A stretch of DNA of 64,000 nucleotides from Pseudoalteromonas arctica. GTDB lineage: Bacteria; Pseudomonadota; Gammaproteobacteria; Enterobacterales; Alteromonadaceae. Of the stretch, positions 1 through 9,521 are shown piece by piece. Each line of letters begins with the position of its first letter. Position 1 is the first letter of the stretch. The stretch is from NCBI RefSeq assembly GCF_012927645.1, contig NZ_JABBMT010000005.1, positions 1-64,000 of the forward strand, written 5' to 3'. Under the pieces are notes generated by a model that worked only from the letters and a program-made list of their open reading frames with translations, searched no databases and had not been told where the DNA came from. The position numbers and the translations under genes were made by a program.

Positions 1-3000
1 CCAGTGGTAATTGGAGTGCCGAGGCCACGCAACCGTTAATTGATGGCGCATACACAGTGACTGCCAGTCTCACCGATGCAGCGGGTAACACAGGCAGTGC
101 CAGTGACAACGGCGTGGTGGATACTATAGGCCCAGAACTGAGAATTATTCCATCATTTCTACTAGGTAATTTAGTGTCGTTGTCTGGGGATTCTGATTTA
201 CCTGCCGGTAGCACGGTGACAATTACTGAACATTTAGTTGGGGGATTACTTGGCGCTAGTTACACAGCTACAACAGATGAAGATGGTAATTGGCAAGTTC
301 TTAATTTAACAGTGCCCTTGCTAAACTTGGCCTATGTTACTGCCAGTGCCACTGATGCTGCAGGTAACACAAGCACGGTGAGTACGCTTGATTTTGATAA
401 TACAGCTCCTGATTTAACGGTCAGTGTTGACGCGTTGAGCAACGATACAACGCCGGTTATCTCAGGTGATACTGATATGGGTCAAGGCACTGTGATTAAT
501 TTGACCGTGGTTGATAGTGATAATGTTAGCCAAACATTTACCGCAGTTGTTCAAGCAGATCAAACCTGGTCAGTGTCTGTGCCACAAGCTATTGCAGAGG
601 GAACTTATACCGTCACCGCGTCTGTGCGTGATGGTGTTGGTAATTTAACGACGGAACAAACCACTGGCGTGGTAGATAGTGTCGCACCAAGTTTAGTGAT
701 AGACAACTTACAAGCAACGGCTAATGCAACACCAACTATCACTGGCAGTAGCGATGAGATTGGTGGAGAAGTATCGGTTGTGGTAGACGGACAAACTCTG
801 CAAGCGACGGTAGCAAATGATGGTACTTGGCAGGTAGCCATCCCAACGGCATTGAATGATGGCGATTACCCTGTTGAAGTGAGTATTAGCGATGATGCGG
901 GTAACTTACAAACAGCAGCGGCTACGCTGTCGATTGATACTATTGCGCCTGTATTGACGTTAGCGGCTCCAGGTATCACTAATGATCCAACACCGACAAT
1001 TTCAGGAACTTCAACAGAACCGCAAGGCAGTGAAGTGGTCATTGTGTTGGTTGACACTAATGGTGATAGTCAACAATTTACAGCCCAAGTGCAAGTCGAT
1101 GGAAGTTATTCAGCAAGTCCAGTCGCTGATATTGCTGATGGTGCTTACACTGTTACGGTCACAATTACAGATGCAGCTAATAATATTGGCACAGTGCAAG
1201 GCACTGGTACTGTTGATACATTAGACCCTACTTTAACTTTAGACGGGTTAGGTACATTTAACGATGCGACACCGGTTATTTCAGGCAGTAGTGATGAAAT
1301 CGGTGCAACGGTAACTGTTAATGTTATTGATGATTCAAACACTTATCAATTGAGTGCAGTTGTACAAGCTAATGGAAGTTGGTCGGTACAAGTTAATGAT
1401 ACACTGAGCGATGGCGCAATTACTATCACCGCCAATGTGAGTGATGCTGCTGGCAATCAAGCATCGGCATCAGGTAACGCAACACTGGATACCAATGCGC
1501 CGACTATCTCCATTGCGAGTTTACAACCTACATTGGATACAACACCGACCATATATGGTACTACAGACGCCAGAGATGGCACTGATGTGACGATTGAAAT
1601 TATTGCCTCGGGTGTTGTTATACAAACATTAACTACGCAAGCTGCGGCTGGGCAATGGACTATTGATGTTATCGATGCTTTAGCTGAGGGCAGCTACACG
1701 GTGAATGCTAGTGTCAGTGAAGACGGTTTAACTAGATCTTCAAATACTAGCTTAGCAATAGATTTAACAGCCCCAACATTAGCTGTTAATACACCGACTA
1801 TTACCAATGATACCACGCCAGTAATTAGTGGCACATCAGACGCCGCACAAGGCACTATCGTTACATTGTTGGTCACAGACAGTGCTGGCACCGAGCAATC
1901 GGTGCAGGCAACGGTTAAAGCTAATGGTGCATGGTCTGTTGCGCTTGCAACTGAACTTGCAGAAGGAAATTACAGCGTTGCAGCAACTATTGCTGATATT
2001 GCTGGTAACAGCAATTCAGCCCAAACAACAGGCGTAATAGATTTAACGCCTCCTACAGTGTTGGTTGATCCACTAAGCATCACAGCAGATAAAACACCTG
2101 TGGTATCAGGAGCAGCGTTAGATGCTGTTGCGGGGAACACTGTTGCTGTTACCTTTACCGATGCACAAGGTATAAGTCATACAGTCAATACCACACTTGC
2201 AGCTGATTTAACATGGCAAGTAGAAGCATCTCAAGCCATTGCAGAGGGTGCGTATACAGTCACTGCTGTGGTCACTGATACTGCTGGTAATGCTGGGCAA
2301 CAAATTGCCAATGCCGTTATAGACAGTATTAATCCTGAGATCACGATTGATCAAAGTAGCTTGGTATTAACACAAGATACAACACCATTGATTACAGGTA
2401 CATCAGATGAAGCGAATGCCACTGTTGAGGTTACCTTTACTGATGCAAATGGTATTGAGCAGATTGTAACCGTTACTACGGATGCGCAAGGTGATTGGCA
2501 AGCAGCAGCAAACACACCATTAGCGGAAGGTGTTTACTCTGTTAAAGCAACAATTACTGATATGGCAGGCAATCAAGGTGAAGACAGTAAAACCGGCGGG
2601 GAAATAGATATAACGCCACCTGAACTGGTAATCGTCCCATCATTTTTACTGGGTAATTTGGTGTCCTTGTCAGGAACTTCTGATTTGCCTGAGGGTAGCG
2701 TAGTAACAATTACAAATCACTTGGTGGGAGGCGTTGTAGGCTTACCTTATACCGCCACTGTTGATGCTAATGGTGACTGGAGCGTATTGAATCTCTCTGT
2801 ATCATTGCTAACACTCGCTTATGTTGAAGCTTCAGCAACCGATGCTGCGGGTAATACCACCACCATCAGTACCTTAGACTTTGATAATACAGCGCCTGAA
2901 CTTACGCTATCTACCCCAGCACTGACGATGGATAGTACTCCAGTGATTAGCGGAACCACTGATTTAGGTGAAGGTGCGCAAGTAACATTGGTGGTCACAG

Positions 3001-5756
3001 GGCAAGGGGTTGCAACACAAACCTTTAGCGCGACAGTGCAAGCGAATGGCAGCTGGTCAGTAAATGTACCGCAAGACTTAGGTGATGGACAATATACAGT
3101 GAAAGCGAGTGTGCGCGATGGTGTTGGTAATCTAACCGAGCAGACGGCCAGTGGTATAATTGATACTACCGCGCCAACACTTACTATAAATCCTTTATTA
3201 ATTACTAGTGATGCGACTCCAACGATTAGCGGTACAAGTAATGAATTAGGAGCAATGGTAACTGTAACTATTGATGGCCAAACACTAACAGCCTTAGTAA
3301 ATGGCTCTGGCTTATGGCAAGTCACCACAACGGCTCTTGCTGATGGCGATTATAATATTAATGCGACTGTGAGTGATAGTGCAGGTAATAGCGTCAATCA
3401 AACAGCGAACCTAAGCATAGATACAGAAGCGCCGGAGTTAACCATAGCGCCATTATCATTGTCAAATGATAATACGCCAACCATTAGTGGTAATTCAAAT
3501 GAGCCACAAGGAAGTACCGTTTCTATTATGGTGGTGGATAGTAATGGTGATACTCAAAACTTAATTGCTACTATAGATAGTAATGGTAATTGGCAAGCCA
3601 CGGCAGCAGTTTTACCTGATGGCACATTCACAGTAACAGCGTCAGTGACCGATAGTGCTGCCCTGACTACAACAGCTTCAACAACGGCTGTGATCGATAC
3701 CAGTGCGCCAACTATTTCGGTTGATTCTATAGGGACTATAAATGTAGCCACGCCTCAACTCAGTGGTTTAAGTAATGAGCCAGCAGGTACTCAGGTCAGT
3801 GTAAGTGTAACTGATAGCAATACTAGTTATACTTACACAGCGCAAGTGCAAGCTGATGGTAGTTGGACAATCGATGTCACAGATACCTTAGCTGATGGTG
3901 CAATCACAGTAGTAGCAACCATTAGCGATTTAGCGGGTAATTCAACAATCTCAACGTCGGAAACTGGATTATTGAATACCAGTGTACCAAGCATTGCAAT
4001 TGTTGCTCCTGCAGATACCAATGACACAACTCCCAATCTTAGTGGTAGTAGTGACGCTGTCAATGGCAGTGCAGTCGTTGTTACAGTAACGGATAGTGCA
4101 GCCCAAACACAAATCTACAATACTACCGTCGTTGATGGCTTATGGAGTATTTCAATTACCCAAGCCCTTAGTGAAGGGGGCTACACAGTTAGTGCAGTTG
4201 TCACTGAAGCTGGACTTACGGCAAATACCAGTGTTGCAGGTTTAATTGATACAACAGCGCCTATAATTACTATTGTGGATCCGGGTACAAGTGGCGATGC
4301 GACACCGACTATATCGGGCAGTACTGATGCTGGTGTAGGTGCAATTGTTACTGTGGTGTTGGTCGATAGCGTTGGCACTACGGATACTGTTACTACAACA
4401 GTACAAATAGGTGGTGTATGGAGTGTTGCATCAAATCAAACACTGGCAGAAGGGAGTGTCGCAATTACCGCCTCTGTTAATGATAGTGCAGGTAATCAAG
4501 GTAGCAATACCGCGACACTAACATTAGATTTAACGGCACCTGTTATTGTTATTGATGTGATCAGTGACACAAATGACTTAACACCTCAAATCACCGGCAC
4601 AGTAACAGGTGCACCTGTCAATAGCCAAGTTACTGTATTGTTTACTGATGCGGCAGGTAACACGCAAACAGTTACAACTACAACTACGAGTAACGGTAAC
4701 TGGTCGATTGAACCAAATACAGCACTTGCAGCGGGTGGTTATACTGTGGATGTGACCGTGCAGGATGAATACGGTAATGCCACCACAGTACAAGAATCAG
4801 GAGTTATTGACACGGTTGATCCGACGATTGCCATTACGAGTGGACTGATATTAACCAATGATGCGACACCTGAAATCAGCGGCACATCGAGTGAAGCAGG
4901 GCGTACAGTCACGGTGATATTTGATAATGGTATAGCGCAAACATCAGTAATAACGACCACTCAAGGTGATGGTAGTTGGAGTATTTCTCCTAACGATACT
5001 TTGCTTGATGGCAGTTATACTGTTAGTGCAACAGTGTCAGATACTGCTGGGAATATTACAGTTACCTCTGAGATGACAGGTCTTGAAATCGATACTATCC
5101 CACCAACACTTACAAATCTAGATGTTAACTCATTGTTAGGGCTAGGTTTGGTAATTACAGGTTTTGATGGTGTTACAGATGCAGAGGACGGTACTATTGT
5201 TAGGCTCGATAATGCGCTGGCACTGGGGATCACACTATTAAGTGATGGTGGGGCTATTGTAAATAATGGCACCTGGGAGATCGGTATTGTTGATGTAAAC
5301 TTGTTTGACTTACTCGGCCTTGGTTTAGATGATGCTCGTTTTAGTATTACTGATTCACTCGGCAATGTACGAGTGGTCGATATCAATGGTAATGATCTTG
5401 AGATAAACGGAAAGGATGTTAGCTCCGCAGTTGTTGAACCTAGCGCGGAATTCAGTGGCAGTGATAATAGTACTGAATTATTATCAACCGATGAAGGTGT
5501 TGATTTAAGTAAAATTAGCCATGTGTCCGCTGAGTCGGAATTAACACCACAACTGAGCAAATTAACAACAGCAGATCTTCTAGCTGATAATGAGCAAGAA
5601 AGTCTACTTGCACTTGATCCTGTCAGTGATAGTAATAGCCTAGTGTTTACCGCCGATCAGAAAGCAACAGCAGAGCCAGCGCTTGATGTGCAAAATCAAT
5701 CAGAGGAAATGATTAAAAAATTAATAGAAAGCGGCAATAATCAAATTGATAGTTAA
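1..5756 (+). CDS. Giant Ig-like repeat surface protein / adhesin, 3' part (5'-truncated by the window)
   Basis: The frame is open from base 3, so the gene starts upstream of the window; the first ATG (57) lies inside a repeat. About 1,900 residues are visible: tandem beta-sandwich repeats of about 90-95 residues, each with a TPxISG-like N-terminal motif, a central W in (G)xW, and an (E/D)GxYTVxAxVxDxAGN-like end. This is the usual form of bacterial Ig-like adhesin repeats. The repeats are organised as two blocks of nine domains in the same order, 829 codons apart (positions 150 and 2637), and the visible start matches the last domain of a preceding block. From about 5100 a different cap domain follows, then an acidic, low-complexity tail. 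I see no cysteine, no RTX nonapeptides and no LPXTG or beta-barrel at the C-terminus. Surface adhesion is inferred; the export route cannot be decided without the N-terminus. Confidence 0.85.
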   Translation, partial: SGNWSAEATQPLIDGAYTVTASLTDAAGNTGSASDNGVVDTIGPELRIIPSFLLGNLVSLSGDSDLPAGSTVTITEHLVGGLLGASYTATTDEDGNWQVLNLTVPLLNLAYVTASATDAAGNTSTVSTLDFDNTAPDLTVSVDALSNDTTPVISGDTDMGQGTVINLTVVDSDNVSQTFTAVVQADQTWSVSVPQAIAEGTYTVTASVRDGVGNLTTEQTTGVVDSVAPSLVIDNLQATANATPTITGSSDEIGGEVSVVVDGQTLQATVANDGTWQVAIPTALNDGDYPVEVSISDDAGNLQTAAATLSIDTIAPVLTLAAPGITNDPTPTISGTSTEPQGSEVVIVLVDTNGDSQQFTAQVQVDGSYSASPVADIADGAYTVTVTITDAANNIGTVQGTGTVDTLDPTLTLDGLGTFNDATPVISGSSDEIGATVTVNVIDDSNTYQLSAVVQANGSWSVQVNDTLSDGAITITANVSDAAGNQASASGNATLDTNAPTISIASLQPTLDTTPTIYGTTDARDGTDVTIEIIASGVVIQTLTTQAAAGQWTIDVIDALAEGSYTVNASVSEDGLTRSSNTSLAIDLTAPTLAVNTPTITNDTTPVISGTSDAAQGTIVTLLVTDSAGTEQSVQATVKANGAWSVALATELAEGNYSVAATIADIAGNSNSAQTTGVIDLTPPTVLVDPLSITADKTPVVSGAALDAVAGNTVAVTFTDAQGISHTVNTTLAADLTWQVEASQAIAEGAYTVTAVVTDTAGNAGQQIANAVIDSINPEITIDQSSLVLTQDTTPLITGTSDEANATVEVTFTDANGIEQIVTVTTDAQGDWQAAANTPLAEGVYSVKATITDMAGNQGEDSKTGGEIDITPPELVIVPSFLLGNLVSLSGTSDLPEGSVVTITNHLVGGVVGLPYTATVDANGDWSVLNLSVSLLTLAYVEASATDAAGNTTTISTLDFDNTAPELTLSTPALTMDSTPVISGTTDLGEGAQVTLVVTGQGVATQTFSATVQANGSWSVNVPQDLGDGQYTVKASVRDGVGNLTEQTASGIIDTTAPTLTINPLLITSDATPTISGTSNELGAMVTVTIDGQTLTALVNGSGLWQVTTTALADGDYNINATVSDSAGNSVNQTANLSIDTEAPELTIAPLSLSNDNTPTISGNSNEPQGSTVSIMVVDSNGDTQNLIATIDSNGNWQATAAVLPDGTFTVTASVTDSAALTTTASTTAVIDTSAPTISVDSIGTINVATPQLSGLSNEPAGTQVSVSVTDSNTSYTYTAQVQADGSWTIDVTDTLADGAITVVATISDLAGNSTISTSETGLLNTSVPSIAIVAPADTNDTTPNLSGSSDAVNGSAVVVTVTDSAAQTQIYNTTVVDGLWSISITQALSEGGYTVSAVVTEAGLTANTSVAGLIDTTAPIITIVDPGTSGDATPTISGSTDAGVGAIVTVVLVDSVGTTDTVTTTVQIGGVWSVASNQTLAEGSVAITASVNDSAGNQGSNTATLTLDLTAPVIVIDVISDTNDLTPQITGTVTGAPVNSQVTVLFTDAAGNTQTVTTTTTSNGNWSIEPNTALAAGGYTVDVTVQDEYGNATTVQESGVIDTVDPTIAITSGLILTNDATPEISGTSSEAGRTVTVIFDNGIAQTSVITTTQGDGSWSISPNDTLLDGSYTVSATVSDTAGNITVTSEMTGLEIDTIPPTLTNLDVNSLLGLGLVITGFDGVTDAEDGTIVRLDNALALGITLLSDGGAIVNNGTWEIGIVDVNLFDLLGLGLDDARFSITDSLGNVRVVDINGNDLEINGKDVSSAVVEPSAEFSGSDNSTELLSTDEGVDLSKISHVSAESELTPQLSKLTTADLLADNEQESLLALDPVSDSNSLVFTADQKATAEPALDVQNQSEEMIKKLIESGNNQIDS

Positions 5757-5775
5757 TTATTGTTAAGCAAAAGGT

Positions 5776-5803
5776 ATAAGGCGTGGGTTTTCCTGCGCCT
5801 TAT
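5776..5803. terminator. Hairpin between the adhesin and flgN (possible bidirectional terminator)
   Basis: An 8-bp perfect stem (ATAAGGCG / CGCCTTAT) lies 20 bases after the adhesin stop and between two convergent genes. The plus side has no clear T-run; read on the minus strand it is followed by a short TTTT, so it could serve flgN better than the adhesin. Confidence 0.5.
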
Positions 5804-5884
5804 TACTTGCGAGATAATTTTAAATAGGGGAAAGGAAAAGAAAAATAAACAAAGGGAATTTTTAAAACTAAAAGGAGGAACCAA

Positions 5885-6316
5885 CTATGCTTTTAAGTTA
5901 TGGACGATCTTACTGTTACCATGGATAACACTACCACCTTGGTCATATGTTGTAGAGGTTGGCACGCCAATTAAGATATCTTTTAATTGTTTGACAGTTA
6001 ATTGTGCATGGTGGGCAGCATGAGCATTAACGTCATTCTTTTTTTTACATAACTCTAATAACTTATGCACATCACTCGTTAAGCTTGTTACAGCCTCAGA
6101 TTCAATATCATTATCTGCAAATAAGGCTTTGAGCTCTTTATCTAACGTTTGAATTTGACTCAAAAAGGCAAGTTTTTGTTTCGCGATATCTTTAAGACCC
6201 TCGCCACGACGGGAGGCTATAGCAGTTAATTCTTCTTCTAAAATATCAGCAAGGGATGTTAAGCAATTTAACTGCATAACAAGTTTAGAGCTGATCAAAC
6301 TGGTGTGATCAGCCAT
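5885..6316 (-). CDS. flgN: FlgN-like flagellar export chaperone
   Basis: This encodes a 143-residue, almost wholly helical protein with heptad-like Leu/Ile spacing and no signal peptide, which fits FlgN in size and form. FlgN binds the hook-filament junction proteins FlgK and FlgL in the cytoplasm and keeps them export-competent. The call rests mainly on context: it directly follows flgM, as in Vibrio, Shewanella and Pseudoalteromonas. The start chosen is the ATG at 6316, which overlaps the flgM stop by 8 bases. An upstream in-frame ATG at 6331 would add five residues (MSLMC) and cannot be excluded. The overlap suggests translational coupling to flgM. Confidence 0.8.
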   Translation of the reverse strand: MADHTSLISSKLVMQLNCLTSLADILEEELTAIASRRGEGLKDIAKQKLAFLSQIQTLDKELKALFADNDIESEAVTSLTSDVHKLLELCKKKNDVNAHAAHHAQLTVKQLKDILIGVPTSTTYDQGGSVIHGNSKIVHNLKA

Positions 6317-6623
6317 ACACATCAAACTCAAATGCAGCGATATTCTTAGCTAGCTTTTCAGCATCGATTTGATATTTACCTTCAGTAATTGCTTTTTTTA
6401 GCTCAGCTACTTTATTGCTATCAAAACCAGAAGATTGCTGTGCTTTATCTTGCAGAGATTTTAATTGTTGCGCTTGTGGCGTTAAGCTTACTAAGTCAGC
6501 AGTCGCTTTTGGCGTAGCTGCTTGCGTAGTATTAGCATTATTGTTTTGTAAATCAACTTTTTGCTGTTTAGCATTGGCCAACACATTAGCCTGTTGTTGA
6601 CCTTTATTTACTTGGCTTACCAT
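6309..6623 (-). CDS. flgM: Anti-sigma-28 factor FlgM
   Basis: The 104-residue protein has a Gln/Asn/Ala-rich, probably disordered N-terminal half and the typical FlgM C-terminal helices (about residues 43-100: a VSLTPQAQQLKSL segment, then VAELKKAITEGKYQID and AEKLAKNI). FlgM holds FliA (sigma-28) inactive until it is secreted through the completed hook, which delays late flagellin genes. A near-consensus sigma-28 promoter lies about 35 bases upstream, so flgM is autoregulated as in other gammaproteobacteria. It is followed by flgN in an overlapping arrangement, and flgA lies upstream on the same strand. Confidence 0.93.
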   Translation of the reverse strand: MVSQVNKGQQQANVLANAKQQKVDLQNNNANTTQAATPKATADLVSLTPQAQQLKSLQDKAQQSSGFDSNKVAELKKAITEGKYQIDAEKLAKNIAAFEFDVYG

Positions 6624-6658
6624 GATTTTAACCTATACATTATCCAACACTTGCTTTG

Positions 6659-6685
6659 TTATCGGCAACCATGTTAGAAACTTTA
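6659..6685 (-). promoter_or_regulatory. Sigma-28 (FliA) promoter of flgM-flgN
   Basis: On the minus strand, TAAAG (-35, 6685-6681), a 14-base spacer and GCCGATAA (-10, 6666-6659) match the sigma-28 consensus exactly. The -10 lies about 35 bases before the flgM ATG. Confidence 0.9.
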
Positions 6686-6701
6686 GCACAAATACGAAAA
6701 T

Positions 6702-7409
6702 TTAAATAATTACCTGTACAGACTCAACACCATCAACACGGGCATTTAAAACTTTCCCTGACTTTGCATTTTTAACCTTTACCTGCTCCCCTAAAGTACC
6801 ATCTTCTAGGGCTAAACCGGAAGTTTTTATTTTCAATCCTCGAATTATTGCAAAAATAGTGACATTGTCCCCTTTGCAGACCATACAGATTTGATTTAAA
6901 GCAACAGGGTAACCACTGCGAATATTACGTTTGCTGCGGCTACCAATTAATAGCTCTTCATCTTGTAGGTACTGTGCTCTTACGAAATGCTTTGGTTTCA
7001 TAATCAAACGTAAATGATGGGGTTCTATAACTTCGCCCCGGCTTAGATTTTCACTCGCAACGATCACAGGGGATAGTTCAATCATACGTACATGAACATA
7101 TTGACTCCAGCCATTGATGTCATCACATTTTATTTGTACGGTTATTTGGCGATTAAACGGCGGTTCGGTAGGAATATTAAATACAAGATCGGTGTTGCAG
7201 CCACGATCTGGGATCCGGCTATCTAATGTTAAGGCGTTGAGTTCTTTATCATCAGCAGTATTTTGGTCTAATTGATCATAGACATGGGATACAGCAAGTT
7301 CTTGCAATTGTTCTTTGCTATATGTTTGCGCATACAGTGGAGTAACTAGGTATAAGCTAGCAAGAAAATAAAAAACACTGTATCTTCGGCTTTTTTTTAA
7401 CAAACTCAT
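6702..7409 (-). CDS. flgA: Flagellar P-ring assembly chaperone FlgA
   Basis: This is a 235-residue precursor with a Sec signal peptide (basic start KKSRR, hydrophobic stretch, likely cleavage after Ala27 in PLYA-QTY). The mature part carries a SAF-type domain in its second half (around the LSRGEVIEPHHL segment) and ends in the beta-rich C-domain typical of FlgA. FlgA is a periplasmic chaperone for polymerisation of FlgI into the P ring. It is divergent from cheV and lies upstream of flgM, the standard polar-flagellum order. I found no obvious sigma-28 or sigma-54 site in the flgA-cheV intergenic region. Confidence 0.93.
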   Translation of the reverse strand: MSLLKKSRRYSVFYFLASLYLVTPLYAQTYSKEQLQELAVSHVYDQLDQNTADDKELNALTLDSRIPDRGCNTDLVFNIPTEPPFNRQITVQIKCDDINGWSQYVHVRMIELSPVIVASENLSRGEVIEPHHLRLIMKPKHFVRAQYLQDEELLIGSRSKRNIRSGYPVALNQICMVCKGDNVTIFAIIRGLKIKTSGLALEDGTLGEQVKVKNAKSGKVLNARVDGVESVQVII

Positions 7410-7550
7410 AATGTTTCGACTATGCTTATGGTTGAAAACAGGGTATAAATATTTAGCGTCAATAAACAGACGTTCCCGTGTAGTTATGTAGCTTTACAGA
7501 AAGAAAGCAATTATTGTTCCGTTCTTATTCGCTTTCTTCAGGAGATTGAA

Positions 7551-8483
7551 ATGGCAGGCATTTTAGACTCAGTTAACCAACGTACTCAATTGGTTGGGCA
7601 AAACCGTCTTGAATTATTATTGTTCAAGCTAAGAGGGCGGCAGCGCTTTGGTATTAATGTGTTTAAAGTGAGAGAAGTACTGCAATGCCCTCCTTTAACA
7701 AATATGCCTAAGTCGGATGCCTATGTAAGAGGTGTCGCACACATACGTGGACAAACTATTTCTGTTATTGATTTATCAATGGCTGTAGGTGGCCCTGCGA
7801 TCGAGAATATTAAAGATAGTTTTATCATCATTGCTGAATATAACCGTTCCGTGCAAGGTTTTTTGGTTGGCGGTGTTGAGCGAATTGTAAATATGAATTG
7901 GGAAAAAATAATGCCGCCACCGTCTGGGGCTGGCAGGTATTCGTATTTAACAGCAGTGACAGAAATTGAAAATGAGTTAGTCGAAATTCTCGATGTAGAA
8001 AAAATATTAAATGAAATTTGCCCGGTAAATACTGAAGTCAGTGCAGCAATAGCTGATGATGGTGAAATTCAAAAAGACTTAGGTGAGCGCATCGTATTTA
8101 TTGCCGATGACTCAGCTGTTGCTCGTAATCAAGTAAAGCGTGCTTTAGAGCCGTTAGGCGTGCAGACAGAGCTTGCTAAAAACGGGAAAGAAGCATTAAT
8201 TCGCCTTCGTGAAATAGCAGAACTTGATTGCAAACATGATATTACTGAACGTGTTGGTTTGTTGATTTCAGATGTAGAAATGCCTGAAATGGACGGCTAT
8301 ACTCTTACCGCTGAAATAAAAGCAGATCCAAAGTTAGCCCCACTACATGTTATTTTGCATACATCACTCAGTGGTGTGTTCAATCAAGCGATGATTGAAA
8401 AAGTGGGTGCTGATGACTTTATTGCTAAGTTTAATCCGGATGAGTTAGCTACAGCAGTGAAGAAATGGGTTCATTGTGACTAA
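7551..8483 (+). CDS. cheV: Chemotaxis coupling protein CheV (CheW-REC fusion)
   Basis: A CheW-like domain occupies about residues 15-155 and a response-regulator receiver domain about 183-305. The phosphoacceptor is probably Asp241, in the segment ISDVEMPEMDG, and IADDSA supplies the acidic pocket. CheV couples chemoreceptors to CheA, and phosphorylation of its receiver is thought to tune adaptation. The start is preceded by a good Shine-Dalgarno (CAGGAG). It is followed at 20 bases by cheR, the order seen upstream of flgB in Vibrio-type flagellar loci. Confidence 0.95.
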   Translation: MAGILDSVNQRTQLVGQNRLELLLFKLRGRQRFGINVFKVREVLQCPPLTNMPKSDAYVRGVAHIRGQTISVIDLSMAVGGPAIENIKDSFIIIAEYNRSVQGFLVGGVERIVNMNWEKIMPPPSGAGRYSYLTAVTEIENELVEILDVEKILNEICPVNTEVSAAIADDGEIQKDLGERIVFIADDSAVARNQVKRALEPLGVQTELAKNGKEALIRLREIAELDCKHDITERVGLLISDVEMPEMDGYTLTAEIKADPKLAPLHVILHTSLSGVFNQAMIEKVGADDFIAKFNPDELATAVKKWVHCD

Positions 8484-8503
8484 TTTGAAAAGGCGGTGTT
8501 ACT

Positions 8504-9334
8504 TTGGAAAATAAGCATTTACAGCAAAGCGAGTACGATCAGTTTCGCTCTTTTTTAGAGCAACAATGTGGTATTGTTTTGGGAGATAATAAGCTTTATT
8601 TAGTCAAAAGCAGGCTTGCTCCGTTAATGGTTCGTTTTAATGTTGAGTCATTGTCACAATTGGTCAGTAAAACATTGAGTCCGCATGAACGGCAGTTACG
8701 TGCCGCAGTTGTTGATGCTATGACGACCAATGAAACGTTATGGTTTCGGGATCAATACCCGTTTGAACTATTACAAAGTAAGTTATTCCTAGAGCATAAA
8801 GAGTTGCGTCGACCATTGAAAATTTGGTCAGCGGCAAGCTCCTCAGGACAAGAGCCATATTCTATTGCCATGTCGGTCGCTGAGTTTCAAGCTAAACAAC
8901 CGGGTGTATTAAAAATGGGTGCGCAGATCATCGGCACCGATATTTCTAATACCATGTTGGATATGTGTAAACATGCAGAATATGATTCTCTTGCTTTAGC
9001 TAGAGGGCTGTCGGTAGAGCGCAGAAAGAAGTTCTTCAAAGATAGCGGCAATGGGATGGCGCAAGTTAACGACTCAATAAAAAAATTAGTGAGTTTTCGA
9101 CACCTTAATTTATTAGACTCATACGCGCTAATGGGTAAATTTGATATTATTTTTTGCCGTAACGTGCTGATTTATTTTGCTCCAGAGGTGAAAGCTAAAA
9201 TTATTGCTCAGTTTGCTCAAGCACTTAACCCTAAAGGGTATTTATTTTTAGGCGCATCAGAGTCTATGTCAGGATTAAGTGAAGAATTTGACATGGTACG
9301 TTGTAATCCAGGTATTATTTATCAAAAGAAATAG
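8504..9334 (+). CDS. cheR: Chemoreceptor glutamate methyltransferase CheR
   Basis: The 276-residue protein has an N-terminal helical CheR domain (about 10-65) and a SAM-dependent methyltransferase domain. Motif I is IWSAASSSGQEPYSIAM, followed by GTDIS and the catalytic-loop segment IIFCRNVLIYF. It methylates glutamates of methyl-accepting chemotaxis proteins for adaptation. The start is a TTG at 8504 preceded by a good ribosome site (AAGGCGG); no ATG lies nearby in frame at the expected N-terminus. It probably forms an operon with cheV, and a strong terminator follows. Confidence 0.95.
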   Translation: MENKHLQQSEYDQFRSFLEQQCGIVLGDNKLYLVKSRLAPLMVRFNVESLSQLVSKTLSPHERQLRAAVVDAMTTNETLWFRDQYPFELLQSKLFLEHKELRRPLKIWSAASSSGQEPYSIAMSVAEFQAKQPGVLKMGAQIIGTDISNTMLDMCKHAEYDSLALARGLSVERRKKFFKDSGNGMAQVNDSIKKLVSFRHLNLLDSYALMGKFDIIFCRNVLIYFAPEVKAKIIAQFAQALNPKGYLFLGASESMSGLSEEFDMVRCNPGIIYQKK

Positions 9335-9405
9335 TTCACTCGTATAGGCTGCTAATACCAATATTTTTCAAATTTTATTAAAAATTTGACTCAGTCCCCC
9401 CTATA

Positions 9406-9432
9406 AACGATGTGTTTCCACATCGTTTTTTT
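9406..9432 (+). terminator. Rho-independent terminator after cheR
   Basis: A 9-bp perfect stem AACGATGTG / CACATCGTT with a TTTC loop is followed by a T-run. It separates cheVR from the flgB operon. Confidence 0.9.
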
Positions 9433-9471
9433 AATCAACAAATTAAGCTCATCATAAAACCCTAATCTAGT

Positions 9472-9487
9472 TGGCTCACCTTTTGCA
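9472..9487 (+). promoter_or_regulatory. Sigma-54 promoter of flgBCDE
   Basis: TGGCTCACCTTTTGCA has the -24 GG and -12 GC with the required 10-base spacing and a TTTTGCA -12 element. It lies 35 bases before the flgB ATG. In Vibrio-type cascades these class III genes are activated by FlrC. Confidence 0.88.
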
Positions 9488-9521
9488 TTAAGCACTTTAA
9501 GTCAATTTTTTGGAGATGGTT

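Noticed and set aside
2819..3328. Minus-strand open frame of 169 codons within the adhesin, and similar ones at 5015-5560 and others
   Set aside because: They result from the repetitive, stop-poor composition of the adhesin repeats; no ribosome site and no recognisable protein.
57..5100. CRISPR-like or simple direct repeat array
   Set aside because: The repeats are diverged protein domains of about 280 bases, without constant repeat units and spacers.
5873..5928. AGGAGG followed by ATG on the plus strand after the adhesin, suggesting a small gene
   Set aside because: The frame from the ATG at 5887 stops after 13 codons and lies antisense to the flgN end; no coding signal.
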